Shown here: positions 63,927 through 64,000 of the stretch, piece by piece
Numbering within the stretch: the first letter of the stretch is position 1
Layout: every line of letters begins with the position of its first letter
Origin: WRAV01 sp050950205
Lineage (GTDB): Bacteria; Bacillota; Clostridia; Oscillospirales; Ruminococcaceae
Direction: 5' to 3'
NCBI GenBank assembly: GCA_050950205.1
Contig: JBMNHF010000019.1
Coordinates: 3,894 to 67,893 of the forward strand
Length of the DNA: 64,000 nt
Made by a program: the position numbers and the translations under genes
Notes under the pieces: model-generated
Databases searched by the model: none
Seen by the model: the letters and a program-made list of their open reading frames with translations, nothing else
Told to the model about the DNA's origin: nothing

Positions 63927-64000
63927 GGCACCATAGCCAAGGGGTAAGGCAGAGGTCTGCAAAACCTTTATCCCCAGTTCGAATCTGGGTGGTGCCTCCA
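63927..64000 (+). tRNA. tRNA-Cys (GCA)
   Basis: Cloverleaf with acceptor stem GGCACCA/TGGTGCC, D-arm AGCCAAGGGGTAAGGC, anticodon loop GTCTGCAAAA with GCA anticodon, T-arm CCCAGTTCGAATCTGGG, discriminator T and encoded CCA at the window end. It may be followed by more tRNA genes outside the window. Confidence 0.97.

Overview
The window looks like a chromosomal segment of a spore-forming Clostridia member (Firmicutes), most likely from the Oscillospiraceae/Ruminococcaceae side. Evidence: Gram-positive ribosome-binding sites and sigma-A promoters with 17-bp spacing, a T-box leader, rpsB-tsf, scpA-scpB, the tepA-ylzJ synteny known from Bacillus and Clostridia, sporulation-type genes (GerW/YtfJ, LysM-GH18 spore-lytic type, a Spo0A-like regulator, a SpoVT/AbrB-like regulator) and anaerobic enzymes (indolepyruvate:ferredoxin oxidoreductase, radical SAM, Old-Yellow-Enzyme/FAD reductase). 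No species is claimed.

Layout. 1-3.9 kb: wreckage of IS5- and IS3-type transposases, then an intact IS21-family element (istA-istB) flanked by a 9-bp direct repeat. 4.2-16.7 kb: a plus-strand catabolic block with a Liv-type ABC importer (binding lipoprotein, LivH, a LivM-LivG fusion, LivF), two TIM-barrel proteins of the PEP-hydrolase-like family, an UPF0261/Tm-1-like ATP-binding protein, a frameshifted NAD-dependent epimerase, an MFS carrier, a large flavin ene-reductase and a Dabb-domain protein. 16.8-20.8 kb: an IS66 element (tnpC frameshifted) and an IS256 element. The block is therefore bounded by transposons on both sides.

20.8-35.3 kb, minus strand, is ordinary core genome: a DivIVA-like coiled coil, a second coiled-coil protein, coaD, rsmD, an FtsK/SpoIIIE translocase, uppP, ylzJ-like, tepA, a GNAT-like protein, a pseudouridine synthase, a D-Ala-D-Ala carboxypeptidase, ytfJ, a DUF2953 protein, scpB, scpA and an M50 peptidase. 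35.5-46.2 kb holds a LysM-GH18 protein, deoC, a FecCD/FecE-type permease and ATPase, iorAB, a metallo-beta-lactamase-fold protein next to a PAS-HD-GYP protein, and a uracil permease. 46.2-53.6 kb is an oligopeptide ABC operon (D-F-A-B-C) with a cupin and an M24 Xaa-Pro-type peptidase, suggesting peptide uptake and hydrolysis. 53.8-58.0 kb: a ZIP transporter, a zinc-ribbon membrane protein, a Spo0A-like regulator, tsf and rpsB. 58.4-60.8 kb: an AmmeMemoRadiSam operon (fused A+B protein, a 38-residue membrane peptide, radical SAM enzyme). 60.9-62.7 kb: a T-box leader, read here as tyrosine-specific, in front of a tyrosine phenol-lyase/tryptophanase-type enzyme. 62.9-64 kb: an AbrB-like regulator, an unidentified ~207-nt RNA gene with its own promoter and terminator, and tRNA-Cys at the window edge.

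Most worth following up: the split, duplicated Tm-1-like module inside the transposon-bounded block; the Tyr T-box on a normally degradative lyase; the orphan RNA; the Spo0A-like protein with a Glu at the phosphorylation position; and the membrane peptide coupled to the radical SAM gene. Several genes carry what look like single extra bases, so some pseudogene calls may be sequencing indels.
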